A stretch of DNA of 64,000 nucleotides from NCBI RefSeq assembly GCF_012272825.1, contig NZ_JAAWWS010000157.1:110968-174967 (forward strand), written 5' to 3'. This DNA comes from Wenzhouxiangella sp. XN79A (GTDB lineage Bacteria > Pseudomonadota > Gammaproteobacteria > Xanthomonadales > Wenzhouxiangellaceae). Within the stretch, counting starts at the first letter, position 1, and each line of letters opens with the position of its first letter. Position numbers and translations under genes: made by a program. The notes under the pieces are model-generated. The model did not search any database and had not been told where the DNA came from. It worked only from the letters and a program-made list of their open reading frames with translations. Positions 48,776-59,300 of the stretch are shown here, in pieces.

Positions 48776-51700
48776 ATGACGCGTTTCTCGTTTCGCAGCC
48801 CCGTTCCGGCTGCACTGCTCGTTCTTCTGATGTCCAGCTCGGCGCTGATCGCCGGCGAAATCAAGTTCACCGCCCCGGAATCGGCGCGCCTGCCGGCCAA
48901 CGCCGAGCTGCGCACCATGGCCGACTACGGCAACTACCGGCTGCATGCGCTGCCGGAAGACGCGTTCCGGGCCTGGCAGCGCAGCGGGCTTCCCGACGGC
49001 GTCCAGCCGCTGCCCGAAGCCAACCGCCTGCTGTTCGACGCCCAGCCCTTCGACACTCTGACCGGGGCGATCGAGGTGCCCGAGGGATGGAGCCGAGTCG
49101 CGCCGCGGGGCGAGACCCTGCAGATCATCCAGTTCGTCGGGCCGGTCCGCAGCCAATGGCTCGACCAGGTCAAGGCCGCCGGCGCCACGCCGGTGCACTA
49201 CGTTGCCAACTACGGCTACCTGGTCTGGGCCGATGACGCGGCACGAGAGCAGCTCGATGCCATGGCGGCCCAGCGCTCGGTGCTGCAGTTCAGCCAGCCG
49301 CTGCCGGCATTCTTCAAGCTGGGGCCGGCGATCGGCCGCCGGATCGACAAGGCGCAGTCGCCCGATCGCGTGGTTCCGGTCACGATCCAGATGATCCGCC
49401 ACCCGGCGGCGGCCGATACCCAGCAGTTCCTCGACGGCCTGGCCGAGCGCAAGCTGGCCGACTGGTCGCCGGTCCTGGGCTTCCAGAACGCGCGCTACGA
49501 GGTGCGCATCGACGATCTGCGGACCATCGCCGAGCGTCCCGATGTCTACTGGGTCGAGGAATACCTTCCGCGCGAGCTGTTCGACGAGGTGCAGAACCAG
49601 ATCGTGGCCGGCAACTTCAACGGCGACCAGAGCGGTCCGTCGGGCACCGGCTACCTGGGCTGGCTGACCGGGCTCGGGTTTTCGACCGACCACGCCGATT
49701 ATCCGACCGTGGTCGTGGTGGACGACGGGACCGGCAACGGTGCCGTCAATTCCGGTGACCCGACGCTGCACGTCGACGGCGACATCGCCAACCCGTCGCG
49801 ACTGCAGTTCGTGACCAGCTGCCACAGCGTCAGCAGCGCCGAGAGCATCGGCGGTCATGGTCACATCAACACCAGCATCGTCGGTGGTTACGACGAGCGG
49901 ACCGGTTTTCCGTTCGAGGACCCGAACGGCTATCAGCGCGGCCAGGGGGTCAACCCGTTCGCGTCGCTGGCCAGCACCCGGATCTTCGCCCCGGGCTTCG
50001 ACCTGACGGGCTGCGGCGGCACCGACACCGGCACCATCCAGCACACCTGGCAGCAGGGCGGGCGGATCAGCACCAACTCCTGGGGCTGTTCGGGCTGCGC
50101 CGGAAGCTACGACGACGGCTCCCAGGCCTACGATGTCGGGGTTCGCGATGCCGATCCGGCTGCGGCCATGAACCAGGAACTGATGGTGCTGTTCGCGGCC
50201 GGCAATTCCGGTCCGTCGACCGGCACGGTCGGCACCCCGGGCAACGGCAAGAACATGCTGACCGTCGGTGCGTCGGAGAACCAGCGACCTTCCGACGAGG
50301 ACGGCAACTGGACCGACGGTTGCGGGACCGGGCCGAGCGGCGCCGACAACGCCATGGACGTGATCGGGTTTTCCAGCCGCGGTCCGTCGCCGGGCGGACG
50401 CGTCAAGCCCGAGACGATCGCGCCGGGAACGCACATCCAGGGGACCGCCAGCACCAGCGGCAACTACGACGGCAGCGTCGTGTGTGACGCCTTCCGCCCG
50501 AGCGGCCAGTCGGTGTTCGCCGCCTCCAGCGGCACCAGCCACTCCACGCCGGCGGTGGCCGGGGTGACGTCGCTGGCCTGGTGGTGGCTGGAAAACGCCA
50601 CCGGCATCCAGCCGGCCAACCCCGGCGCCCCGGTCACGCCGAGCCCGGCGCTGCTCAAGGCCTACGTGCTGGCCCATCCCACCTACCTGACCGGTGTGTC
50701 GGGGGGCGACGACCTGCCGAGCAACGTGCAGGGCTACGGCATGCCGAACATGAACCTGATGTTCGACGACGCCCTGAAGGTGACCGTCAACCAGGACGTG
50801 CTGTTCGACAACAGCGGCGAGGACTGGAGCATGAGCGTCTCGGCGGCCGATCCGACCCGCCCGGTGCGGGTGATGATGGTCTACACCGACCAGGCCGGCG
50901 CGATCGGCACCAGCCCGCAGGTCAACGACTTGAACCTCTCGGTCGAGGCCGCCGGACAGACCTACCTCGGCAACGTGTTCAGCGGCCCGTGGAGCACGAC
51001 CGGCGGCAGCGCCGACAGCGCCAACAACTACGAGGCCGTGTTCTTCGACGCCGGCACCGTCAGCGCGTTGACCGTGACCGTGTCGGCCTTCAACATCGCC
51101 GGCGACGGCGTGCCGAACGTCGGTGACTCCACCGATCAGGATTTCGCCCTGGTCTGCTACAACTGCGTCCAGGAGCCGACCTTCACCCTGTCCGGCTCGC
51201 CGGCCGAGGCAGCCATCTGCACACCGGACGATGCGGCGTATTCCATCGATGTCGGCGCCGTGCTCGGCTTCTCCGATCCGGTCTCGCTTTCCGCCGTGGG
51301 CAACCCGGCCGGAACCACGGCCACGTTCGGATCGAGCAACGTCACGCCGCCGAACACCACCTCGCTGACCATCGCCAACACGGGCGCGGCTGTGGCCGGC
51401 GAGTACACCGTGACCGTCGATGGCGTCAGCGGCGGAACGAGTCGATCCGTGGAGCTGGCTCTCAGCGTCTTCACCGCGGCGCCCGCGGCACCGTCTCCGA
51501 GTGCACCGGTCGACGGCGCCACCAACGTTCCCCAGCAGGCGACCCTGGAATGGGGCGCGGTCGCGCAGGCGTCGGAATACACGGTCGAAGTGGCCGACGA
51601 TCCGGCGTTCTCCAACATCCTGTTCTCCACGACCACCGACGCGACATCGGCGGTCACTTCGCCGCTGCCGAGCAACACCGAGCTGTACTGGCGGGTGTCG

Positions 51701-52375
51701 GTCGCCAACCAGTGCGGTAGCGAGGTGTCGTCGACCCGCTCGTTCATCACCGTGGCGCTGCCCGGGGATTGCTCGATCGGCAGCACGCCCGAGGTGCACC
51801 TGATCGAGGACTTCGAGTCCGGCGCCCCGGGCTGGACCACTGGAGGAACGGGCAGCACCTGGGTGCTGCAGAGCGCGCAGGTCAACAGCGGCACCCAGGC
51901 CTGGCACGGCGAGGATGTGCCGTCGGTCAGCGATCAGCTGCTGACCACGCCGCCGATCGCACTGCCGGCCGACACCAGCGCACACAGCTTCCAGTTCTGG
52001 AATCGCCAGGAGATGGAAGACGGCGGCTCGGGCTGCTTCGATGGCGGATTGCTGGAGATCAGCACCGACGCCGGTGCGAGCTGGTCGCAGCTGCCGAATG
52101 CCGTGATGCTGACCGACCCGTACGACGGCCCCATGGACGATGGCTTCAGCAACCCGGCCGCCGGCCTGGATGCCTGGTGCGGCGATCCCCAGGAATGGAT
52201 GAACTCGATTGTCGATCTCGGCGCCTATGCCGGCGAGACCGTCCAGCTGCGCTTCCGCCTGGCCACCGACTCGTCGGTCGGCAAGCCGGGCTGGTGGATC
52301 GACGACATCCGCGTCCAGAGCTGCGCGACGGTCCAGACCGAGACGGTGTTCGAGGACGGGTTCGAGAGCCCGTAG
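48776..52375 (+). CDS. secreted S8 (subtilisin/kexin-like) peptidase with C-terminal modules
   Basis: This 1199-residue exported protease has a signal peptide (about 1-27) and a propeptide-like region (about 30-280). The S8 domain has catalytic Asp316 in VVVVDDGTG, His361 in GGHGHIN, an oxyanion Asn in FAAGNSG and Ser588 in SSGTSHSTP. Downstream are a beta domain (about 680-790, VRVMMVYTDQAGA), two Ig-like/fibronectin-like modules (about 805-1000), and a MAM/jelly-roll-like domain (about 1010-1185) starting IEDFESGAPGW. It ends in TVFEDGFESP, matching the tag on the 1703-residue protein. An AAGGGAG ribosome site precedes the ATG. Confidence 0.92.
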   Translation: MTRFSFRSPVPAALLVLLMSSSALIAGEIKFTAPESARLPANAELRTMADYGNYRLHALPEDAFRAWQRSGLPDGVQPLPEANRLLFDAQPFDTLTGAIEVPEGWSRVAPRGETLQIIQFVGPVRSQWLDQVKAAGATPVHYVANYGYLVWADDAAREQLDAMAAQRSVLQFSQPLPAFFKLGPAIGRRIDKAQSPDRVVPVTIQMIRHPAAADTQQFLDGLAERKLADWSPVLGFQNARYEVRIDDLRTIAERPDVYWVEEYLPRELFDEVQNQIVAGNFNGDQSGPSGTGYLGWLTGLGFSTDHADYPTVVVVDDGTGNGAVNSGDPTLHVDGDIANPSRLQFVTSCHSVSSAESIGGHGHINTSIVGGYDERTGFPFEDPNGYQRGQGVNPFASLASTRIFAPGFDLTGCGGTDTGTIQHTWQQGGRISTNSWGCSGCAGSYDDGSQAYDVGVRDADPAAAMNQELMVLFAAGNSGPSTGTVGTPGNGKNMLTVGASENQRPSDEDGNWTDGCGTGPSGADNAMDVIGFSSRGPSPGGRVKPETIAPGTHIQGTASTSGNYDGSVVCDAFRPSGQSVFAASSGTSHSTPAVAGVTSLAWWWLENATGIQPANPGAPVTPSPALLKAYVLAHPTYLTGVSGGDDLPSNVQGYGMPNMNLMFDDALKVTVNQDVLFDNSGEDWSMSVSAADPTRPVRVMMVYTDQAGAIGTSPQVNDLNLSVEAAGQTYLGNVFSGPWSTTGGSADSANNYEAVFFDAGTVSALTVTVSAFNIAGDGVPNVGDSTDQDFALVCYNCVQEPTFTLSGSPAEAAICTPDDAAYSIDVGAVLGFSDPVSLSAVGNPAGTTATFGSSNVTPPNTTSLTIANTGAAVAGEYTVTVDGVSGGTSRSVELALSVFTAAPAAPSPSAPVDGATNVPQQATLEWGAVAQASEYTVEVADDPAFSNILFSTTTDATSAVTSPLPSNTELYWRVSVANQCGSEVSSTRSFITVALPGDCSIGSTPEVHLIEDFESGAPGWTTGGTGSTWVLQSAQVNSGTQAWHGEDVPSVSDQLLTTPPIALPADTSAHSFQFWNRQEMEDGGSGCFDGGLLEISTDAGASWSQLPNAVMLTDPYDGPMDDGFSNPAAGLDAWCGDPQEWMNSIVDLGAYAGETVQLRFRLATDSSVGKPGWWIDDIRVQSCATVQTETVFEDGFESP

Positions 52376-52400
52376 CCGGCAGGCCCCTGCAACAAGACAA

Positions 52401-52430
52401 AGGCCCGGGACGTCCCGGGCCTTTTCTTTT
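52401..52430. terminator. intrinsic terminator
   Basis: AGGCCCGGGA pairs with TCCCGGGCCT around a CG dinucleotide and is followed by TTTCTTTT. It ends the subtilase transcript 26 bp after the stop. The A-rich left side (ACAAAGG) makes it partly active for the convergent patatin gene too. Confidence 0.88.
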
Positions 52431-52454
52431 CTTCAGCGCCTGTGGGCCTCGGCC

Positions 52455-53684
52455 TCAGAGATCTTCGAGCAGCCGATCCAGCCGGTCGAGGTTGCGCGCC
52501 AGGCTGTTGCCCAGCGGGGCGAGGTAGGGCGGTTCCTGGGCCAGGCTGGTCTTGAGCGTGCGGTGTTCTTCCAGTGCCGCGCGGTCCGGGGCCAGGTCGT
52601 AGGGGGCGAGGAACTTCTCCAGATCGTCGGCGCGGGTCAGCAGCTCGCGGCGGGTGTGCTGGTAGGCGTGTTCGGCCAGGTCGCTGCGGCTGGAGTAGCT
52701 GAACATGTTGGTGAAGAACAATCGCTCGTCGTGTCGATCGGGCTCGACCAGCAGGATCGAGGATTCCGGGAACTGGCTGGCGTACTTGGAGATGCCGATC
52801 TGCATCCGCGACTGGATCAGCGCGCGGAAGGTCTGGGCCAGCACCAGCGGCAGGCCGCCGTCGATCATGCGTTCCTGGTCGATCTGCATCCGCTCGGGGT
52901 CCTGCGCGGCATCGAACGGCACCAGCGGGTTGACGCCGATCAGCAGGTCGACGCCGTCGTTGAGCGCGACCGAGGCGTGCAGGGTGCGGCGCAGGGCGCC
53001 GTCGACGTAGTAGCGGTCCTTGATCCGGACCGGCGGATACAGGCCGGGCAGGGCGGCCGAGGCCTGGACGGCGCGCGAGATCGGTACATCGTCGAGACCC
53101 GGTTCGCCGAAGCGCACCGCGCCGCCGGTGTTCAGGTCCATCGCGACGACTCGCAGCGTGGTGTCGAGCTCGCGGAAATCGTTGGTCCGGCCGGGCCTGT
53201 CGAGGACCCGGGCGACGAAGTTGTGGATGGTCTCGTTGTCGAACACGCCGGTCGGCAGCACCCGGCTGAGGCCGCCGATCGATTCCAGTCGGCCGAGATG
53301 CGACGGGTGCCGGATCGCTTCGGTGATCAGTGCCCAGAACGCGCCCGGCGTGTTGCGCACGCGGTCGGTGAATTCGCCCAGCGCCGGGCGCAGGAACGAC
53401 TCGGGTTCGAACGTGAATTCCGCACCCTTGGCGCCGAGAAAGACCCGGCACATCTGGCTGGTCGTGACCTGGTTGGCCAGGCTGGCGGCCAGGAACGCGC
53501 CGGCGCTGACCCCGACGTAGTGGTCCAGCTGATGCAGACGGAGGCCTGAAATGCCCTCGTTGACGGCCTGCAGCGCGCCGAGTTCGTAGATGGCGCCCAG
53601 CGGACCGCCGCCGGCCAGGGCCAGGCCGATTCGCGGCGCTTTGCGTCCGCTGCGCCGTTTTCCGGCGGGATTCAGAGTCAGCAT
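52455..53684 (-). CDS. patatin-like phospholipase
   Basis: This 409-residue patatin-domain protein has the oxyanion loop ALAGGGPLGAIYELGAL (22-38), nucleophile Ser60 in GVSAGAF and the catalytic Asp in YYVDGALRRT. It has no signal peptide; the first 17 residues are basic. The C-terminal half (about 250-409) is helical and charged (SYSSRSDLAEHAYQHTRRELLTRADDLEKF) and not part of the catalytic domain. Patatins hydrolyse acyl chains of phospholipids; the physiological substrate is unknown. It appears monocistronic and convergent with the subtilase gene. Confidence 0.9.
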   Translation of the reverse strand: MLTLNPAGKRRSGRKAPRIGLALAGGGPLGAIYELGALQAVNEGISGLRLHQLDHYVGVSAGAFLAASLANQVTTSQMCRVFLGAKGAEFTFEPESFLRPALGEFTDRVRNTPGAFWALITEAIRHPSHLGRLESIGGLSRVLPTGVFDNETIHNFVARVLDRPGRTNDFRELDTTLRVVAMDLNTGGAVRFGEPGLDDVPISRAVQASAALPGLYPPVRIKDRYYVDGALRRTLHASVALNDGVDLLIGVNPLVPFDAAQDPERMQIDQERMIDGGLPLVLAQTFRALIQSRMQIGISKYASQFPESSILLVEPDRHDERLFFTNMFSYSSRSDLAEHAYQHTRRELLTRADDLEKFLAPYDLAPDRAALEEHRTLKTSLAQEPPYLAPLGNSLARNLDRLDRLLEDL

Positions 53685-53790
53685 GAGGAATCGCTCATGA
53701 ACATCCTGATCATTGTAACGCCGCCGGACGCGTCTCGGCCGTGTGGCTTGCTATCCTGACGTCCTGACCGTTCGAGGAGGTGCCATCGAA

Positions 53791-54243
53791 ATGACAGCGA
53801 CTCCGGGCCGACCGGCCCCCGCTTTCGAGTTGCCCGACCAGGACGGAGCGACCTGGTCGCTGGCCGAGCATGCCGGACAGCGCCTGCTGCTGGTGTTCTA
53901 CCCGGGCGACGACACGCCGGTCTGCACCCGGCAGCTGTGCGAGTACCGCGATGGCCTGTCGGAATTTCAGGGCCTGGGCGTGGAGCTTGTCGGCATCAGC
54001 GGCGACGACGCGGCCTCGCACCGGCGGTTCCGTGACAAGCACGATCTGCCGTTCCCGCTGCTGACCGATGCCGACCTGGCGGTGGCCGCGCAGTACGGCT
54101 GCAAGGGCCTGCTGGGCATGAAGCGCGGCGTGTTTTTGCTCGACGAAGCCCAGGTGATCCGCTACGCCCACGTCGAGGCGGTGGCGGTGTTCCGCCGCGG
54201 CCGCGACGAGCTGGTCAAGGAAATCCGCGCACTCGAGGCATGA
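53791..54243 (+). CDS. bcp: thioredoxin-dependent peroxiredoxin (Bcp/PrxQ)
   Basis: This 150-residue peroxiredoxin has peroxidatic Cys45 in YPGDDTPVCTRQLC and resolving Cys50 five residues later, the PrxQ/Bcp arrangement. It reduces hydrogen peroxide and organic hydroperoxides with thioredoxin. A GAGGAGG ribosome site lies about 11 nt before the ATG at 53791. The stop overlaps the start of the following unknown gene (ATGA). Confidence 0.92.
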   Translation: MTATPGRPAPAFELPDQDGATWSLAEHAGQRLLLVFYPGDDTPVCTRQLCEYRDGLSEFQGLGVELVGISGDDAASHRRFRDKHDLPFPLLTDADLAVAAQYGCKGLLGMKRGVFLLDEAQVIRYAHVEAVAVFRRGRDELVKEIRALEA

Positions 54244-54983
54244 GCAGCACCGACCGCAACGGCACCGAGCATCTCGCCCGGCAGGTGGAGGCCAGCCTGG
54301 CGCTGGTCGGGCGATTGCCGTCGACGGACCCGGCGCTGGCCGCACTGCAGCGCTGGCAGCGGGCCCGCCTGGACGCGACCTATGCCGACCTGGCCGCGCA
54401 GGACATCTACCGCGATGCCTGCGTGTTCTTCCTCGACGAGCTCTACGGCGGCAAGAACGTCACCGAGCGCGATCGGCAGCTGGAGCGCGCCCTGCCGGTC
54501 ATGAAGCGCTTCCTGCCCGACCACCTGCTGTTCGCGGTCGGCGAGGCGATGCGGCTGCAGTGGATGAGCCTGGACCTCGACGCCCGGCTGGCCGCGCGCA
54601 TCGAGGGGCCGCTGGACCAGCCCGAGTACGCCCGGGCCTATCGCCGACTGGAGGCCTGGGACGAGCGCGAGGAACAGATCCGCCTGATCGGCGAGCTGGG
54701 TGACCTGCTGGTCGAGACGGTGCGCAAGCCGATGATCCGGCGGCTGGTGCGCTGGATGCATCGCCCGGCGGTCGCGGCCGGTTTCGGCCGGCTGCAGGAG
54801 TTCCTGATGGAGGGCCTGGACGCGTTCGCGGTGATGGGCAAGGACGGGACGTTCTTCGTCGAGACCATCGTCGAGCGTGAACGCCGGGCGCTGGAGGCCA
54901 TCCGCGACGGTGCCGACTGGCCGTTCGAGCCGTGGATCGGCCACGGGCCGGTGCCGCCCGACGACTCGTCGTCCGACGTCTGA
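54240..54983 (+). CDS. conserved helical protein of unknown function with FFLDELYGG motif
   Basis: This soluble, almost entirely helical protein has 247 residues. I recognise no enzyme motif. The most conserved-looking part is DIYRDACVFFLDELYGGKNVTERDRQLERALPVM (about 55-88), the sort of block seen in conserved proteobacterial proteins of unknown role. Later parts are rich in Arg and Glu (RRLEAWDEREEQIRLIGELGDLLVETVRKPMIRR). It is coupled to bcp by a 4-bp overlap, suggesting a link to peroxide stress. It could also be a helical scaffold; no membrane segment is seen. Confidence 0.6.
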   Translation: MSSTDRNGTEHLARQVEASLALVGRLPSTDPALAALQRWQRARLDATYADLAAQDIYRDACVFFLDELYGGKNVTERDRQLERALPVMKRFLPDHLLFAVGEAMRLQWMSLDLDARLAARIEGPLDQPEYARAYRRLEAWDEREEQIRLIGELGDLLVETVRKPMIRRLVRWMHRPAVAAGFGRLQEFLMEGLDAFAVMGKDGTFFVETIVERERRALEAIRDGADWPFEPWIGHGPVPPDDSSSDV

Positions 54984-55027
54984 GCGCCGGAGTTCGCCGT
55001 GTTCGCCTGCACCCCAACCCCGCTCCG

Positions 55028-56233
55028 ATGAACGGATTCATCGAGCATCACGCATCGACGCTGGCGCTGCTGGCCGTCGGCGTGCTGCTGATCGCCATCC
55101 TGCTGGTGCGGGTCGGGCTGCGCGGACGCTGGCTGCCGCCGATGGTGGCCTACATCGGCCTCGGCCTGCTGCTCGGGTTCGTGCTCGACCGGGCTGCCGG
55201 CGAGGAGGTCCGCACGGTGTTGCCGGGACTGCGGCTGCTGGCCGAGGCCGGCCTGGTGATGCTGCTGTTCAAGGCCGGCCTGGAAGCCGATCTGAAGGAC
55301 CTGCGCGCACAGCTGCCCAATGCGCTGGGCATCTGGTTCTGGAACGTCGTGATCAGCGGCCTGGCCGGCTATGCCGCGGCGCGCTGGTGGCTGGACCTGG
55401 ATGCCTTCTCGTCGCTGTTCGTCGGTGTGGCGATGACCGCGACCAGTGTCGGCGTCAGCGTCGGCTTGTGGCAGGACGCCGGCCGGCTGGACAGCCACGA
55501 GGGAAGCCTGCTGCTCGACCTGGCCGAGCTGGACGACCTCAGTACGATCGTGCTGATGGCGGTTCTGGTCGGCATGGCCCCGCTGCTGGCCGCGGGCGAG
55601 TCGCTGATCCAGCCCGAAGCCGGGGTCGTGCTGCTGCAGGTCGTCGGCACGCTGGTCGGCTTCCTGGTCCTGGCCGGGGTGTTCTCGGTCTGGCTGGAGC
55701 CGCGCCTGACCGCCTTCTTCGAGCGCCACGAAACCGATCACGAGCCGGTGATCCTGGTCGTCGCGGTCGGTTTCCTGATCGCGGCCCTGGCCGAGCTGGC
55801 CGGGTTGTCGCTGGCCATCGGCGCGTTCCTGGCCGGGCTGGCCTTTTCGCGCGACAACCGGGTCGCGCGCGAGCGACCGGTCATCCGTGGGCTGTACGAC
55901 TTCTTCAGCCCGTTCTTCTTCGTCGGCTTGGGCCTGATGGTCGAACTCGACGCGTTCGCCGGCGTCCTGCTGCCGGCGGCGCTTCTGCTGGTCGCGGCCA
56001 TCGGCGGCAAGCTGCTCGGCGTCGGTCTTCCGGCCCGGCGGCGCCTGGGCGGGGCCGGCGCGCTGCTGCTGGCCGCGAGCATGGTGCCGCGCTCGGAGAT
56101 CGCGATGGTCGTCATGCAGCGCGGCCTGCAGGTCGGCGTCGACGAGCGTGCGTTCGCCGCCATGGTCGTCGTGTCGGCCGGCACCGTGCTGTTCGGAGCG
56201 CTGCTGGTCCCGGGACTGCTGCGGCGGACGTAG
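55028..56233 (+). CDS. CPA2 family cation:proton antiporter (Kef/RosB type)
   Basis: This 401-residue membrane protein has about 12 transmembrane segments in the CPA2/Kef fold. Landmarks are the LLFKAGLEADLKDLR segment (about 79-93), MTATSVGVSVGLWQDAG (about 137-153) and LLLDLAELDDLSTIVLMAVLVGM with the conserved Asp pair expected in the ion site. The second-half motifs are LAIGAFLAGLAFSR and FFSPFFFVGLGLMV. The C-terminal RCK/TrkA domain of KefB and KefC is absent, so gating by NAD or glutathione is not expected. Substrate (Na+ or K+) is unknown. The gene stands 44 bp after the FFLDELYGG protein and could be co-transcribed. Confidence 0.87.
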   Translation: MNGFIEHHASTLALLAVGVLLIAILLVRVGLRGRWLPPMVAYIGLGLLLGFVLDRAAGEEVRTVLPGLRLLAEAGLVMLLFKAGLEADLKDLRAQLPNALGIWFWNVVISGLAGYAAARWWLDLDAFSSLFVGVAMTATSVGVSVGLWQDAGRLDSHEGSLLLDLAELDDLSTIVLMAVLVGMAPLLAAGESLIQPEAGVVLLQVVGTLVGFLVLAGVFSVWLEPRLTAFFERHETDHEPVILVVAVGFLIAALAELAGLSLAIGAFLAGLAFSRDNRVARERPVIRGLYDFFSPFFFVGLGLMVELDAFAGVLLPAALLLVAAIGGKLLGVGLPARRRLGGAGALLLAASMVPRSEIAMVVMQRGLQVGVDERAFAAMVVVSAGTVLFGALLVPGLLRRT

Positions 56234-56356
56234 CGGTCGATCGCTCGCCGGGGACGGGTCGCTGCCGGGCGCAGGGCGCTACTGACGATCGCCGAACGAA
56301 GGGTTGTCGTGCCGTAGTGCGTATAGGCCATCGAACTCTCGCGATTCGAGATCCTC

Positions 56357-59300
56357 ATGATGCAATCGGACTGTCCGCCTCTCCACGTTCGGCCGCCCCG
56401 GCCGCGTCATCGCCACGAACGGCTGCGTGGCCTGGGGGTGTGTCTCTTACTGCTGGCCGCCGGCCTCCTGACGACACCCGGCCTTGCGCAGACCACGATC
56501 ACTACGACCGACGGACGGGTCGAGGGGCCGCTCTACGTCAAGGCCATCAATACCGGGGCCGGGGACTTCTTCGGTCGCAGCGTGGCGGCCGACGGCGACA
56601 CCTTCGTCGTGGCGGCGCCCCTGGAAAGCTCGGCATCGGCCGATGACCCGTCGGACGACTCGCTGACCAGCTCGGGGAGCGTGCATGTCTATGTTCGCGA
56701 GCCGGACGGAGACTGGCAACACCAGGCCTTTCTGAAGGCCGACAATGCCGGTTCGGGGGACACGTTCGGGTCGGCCGTGGCCCTTTCGGGCGACACGCTG
56801 GTGATCGGAGCCGCCGGCGAAGGCAGCGCCGCTTCCGGCGTCGATGGCAACGGTTCCGACAACACGGCGCCAGGGGCGGGCGCCGTCTACGTGTTCGTGC
56901 GCGACGGCAATGGCACCTGGACCCAGCAGGCCTACCTGAAGGCCTCGAACCCGGACGCCGAGGATGGCTTCGGGTCGTCGGTCGACATCGACGGGGACCG
57001 GATCGTGGTCGGGGCGCCCTTCGAAGACAGTTTCTCGACCGGCGTCGACGGCAACCAGCTCGACGACACGGTGCCGGATGCCGGTGCGGCCTACGTGTTC
57101 GTGCGCGACGAATCGGGGAACTGGACGCAGGAGGCCTACCTCAAGGCCCATAACACCGGTGCCGGCGACCAGTTCGGTTCGTCGGTCGGCATCACCACCG
57201 GCACTCTTCGCGACATCGTCGTGGTCGGAGCGCTGGGCGAAGACAGCTCGGCCACGGGGATCGACGGAGACGGATCCGATGATTCCCTGCCCGACGCCGG
57301 CGCGGCCTACCTCTACTACATCGAGACCTTCGAGCCGAACGAACCCTGGATCTACGCCGACTACCTGAAACCCAGCGAAGCGTTCGAGCGTGCCCGCTTC
57401 GGCAGTTCGGTGGCCATCGACGGCAGGGACGTGCTGGTCGGTGCGCCCTATCACGGCGTGGGCGAGATCGGCGCAGCGTTTCTCTTCAAGGAGAATGCTT
57501 CGATCGACAGTACCTTCGAGTACGCCTATATCGTGGCACCGAACGCCGACTTCGGCGACCTGTTCGGCGGTGGGGTCGATGTGCGCGGAGGGCGTATCGT
57601 CATCGGCGCCCGGGACGAAGCGAGCGGTTCGGCGGGCGTGGACGGCAATCAGGCGGACAACTCGACGTTGAATGCCGGCGCCGCCTATGTCTATCAGCCC
57701 CTGGGGGGGCGCCTCTGGCACACGGCATACCTCAAAGCGAACAATCCGGACCCGAACGACTATTTCGGCTCCGGCGACGTTGCGATCGGCAATGAGTTCG
57801 TCGTCATCGGAGCGCACCTCGAGGACAGTGCATCCGTCGGCATCGGGGGCAACCCGCAAGACGACTCGCTCTCGCAGGCGGGTGCAGCGTACGTCTACGA
57901 CGCGCCCGCCATCTATACGATGTCCGTCGATATCGAGAACCTGGCCGGCAGCGGCATGCGCGGACGCCTGAACGGTGTCGAACGGAACGCTACCTCACCG
58001 GGCCCCGCTTCAGCGATCGGTTTCAACGAGCCGGCGCTGTTCGACGGCGATGAGTACACGTTCGAAATCATCCAGCAACCCTCCGACCCCGATCAGATCT
58101 GCGAACCGTTCACGATCACCGGGGTCATCGATGGCCCGCCCGAGGATCTGATCGTGACCTGTCCCGTGATTCCTCCGCCCCCGTCCTATCCGGTCGGCGG
58201 CGCGGTCACGGGGCTGGTCGGCAGCGGCCTCGTGCTGCGGCTGAACGATGGCGACGACCTGAGCATCGCCGGCAACGGGGCGTTCGAGTTCTCGAATCCG
58301 CTCGAGCAAGGTGGGTCCTACGGCGTCACGGTGGCCTCGCAGCCCACCTCGCCCGACCAGTTCTGCGTCGTCGGGCAGGGTGCCGGGATCGTCGGGGAGG
58401 GGCCGATCGACGACGTCGAGGTCCGCTGCGCCCAGCCGTTGCCCGTGGCTGACTACGCCGTCGATGCCTACATCAAGGCGACCAACACCGACAGCCGTGA
58501 TGAATACGCCTCCTCGATCGCGCTGGACGGCAACACGCTGGTCGTCGGCGCGCCCGGGGAGGATTCCGCGATCGGCGGCATCGGCGGCCCGCCGGCCAAC
58601 AACGCCGGCAACGGCAGCGGTGCGGTCTACGTCTACGTCCGGGACGAGCTCGGCGGCTGGACGCCCCAGGCCTACATCAAGGCGCCGTTCCCCGAAGACG
58701 GCGATGCCTTCGGTTCTGCCGTTGCCCTGTCCGGCGACACGCTGGCGGTGGCGGCGATCGGCGAGGACAGCGACTCGACGGGATTCAACGGCGATCAGCT
58801 CAACGACGACGCGAGCGACTCCGGCGCGGTCTACGTCCTGACGCGCAATGGCAGCGGCCAGTGGCTCTACGAGGCCTACCTGAAGCCCTCCAATACCGAT
58901 TCCGACGACGAGTTCGGCGCTTCGCTGGCGCTCGACGGCGATACGCTGGTGGTCGGCGCGCCGGCCGAGGACGGTGCGGCGCCGGGCGTGGACGGCGACG
59001 ACGCCAGCAACGACGCGCGGGATTCCGGCGCGGCCTACGTGTTCGTTCGAGACGGGACGACCTGGTCGCAACAGGCCTACCTGAAGGCGACGAACCCCGA
59101 TATCCAGGACGACTTCGGCAACGCCGTCGCCCTCCGGGGCGATCGAATCGTGGTCGGCAGCCCGGGCGAAGACAGCTCGTCGAACGGCGTCGACGCCAAC
59201 CCCCTGGACAACGAAGCGCCGGCCGCCGGCGCCGTCTACGTGTTCGATCGCTTCGGCACGACCTGGACCCCTTCGGCCTACATCAAGGCCCTGGACCCGG

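Noticed and set aside
48428-51985. A 1185-codon minus-strand open frame
   Set aside because: It is antisense to the subtilase, whose catalytic triad and signal peptide are clear. The antisense product has no recognisable motif.
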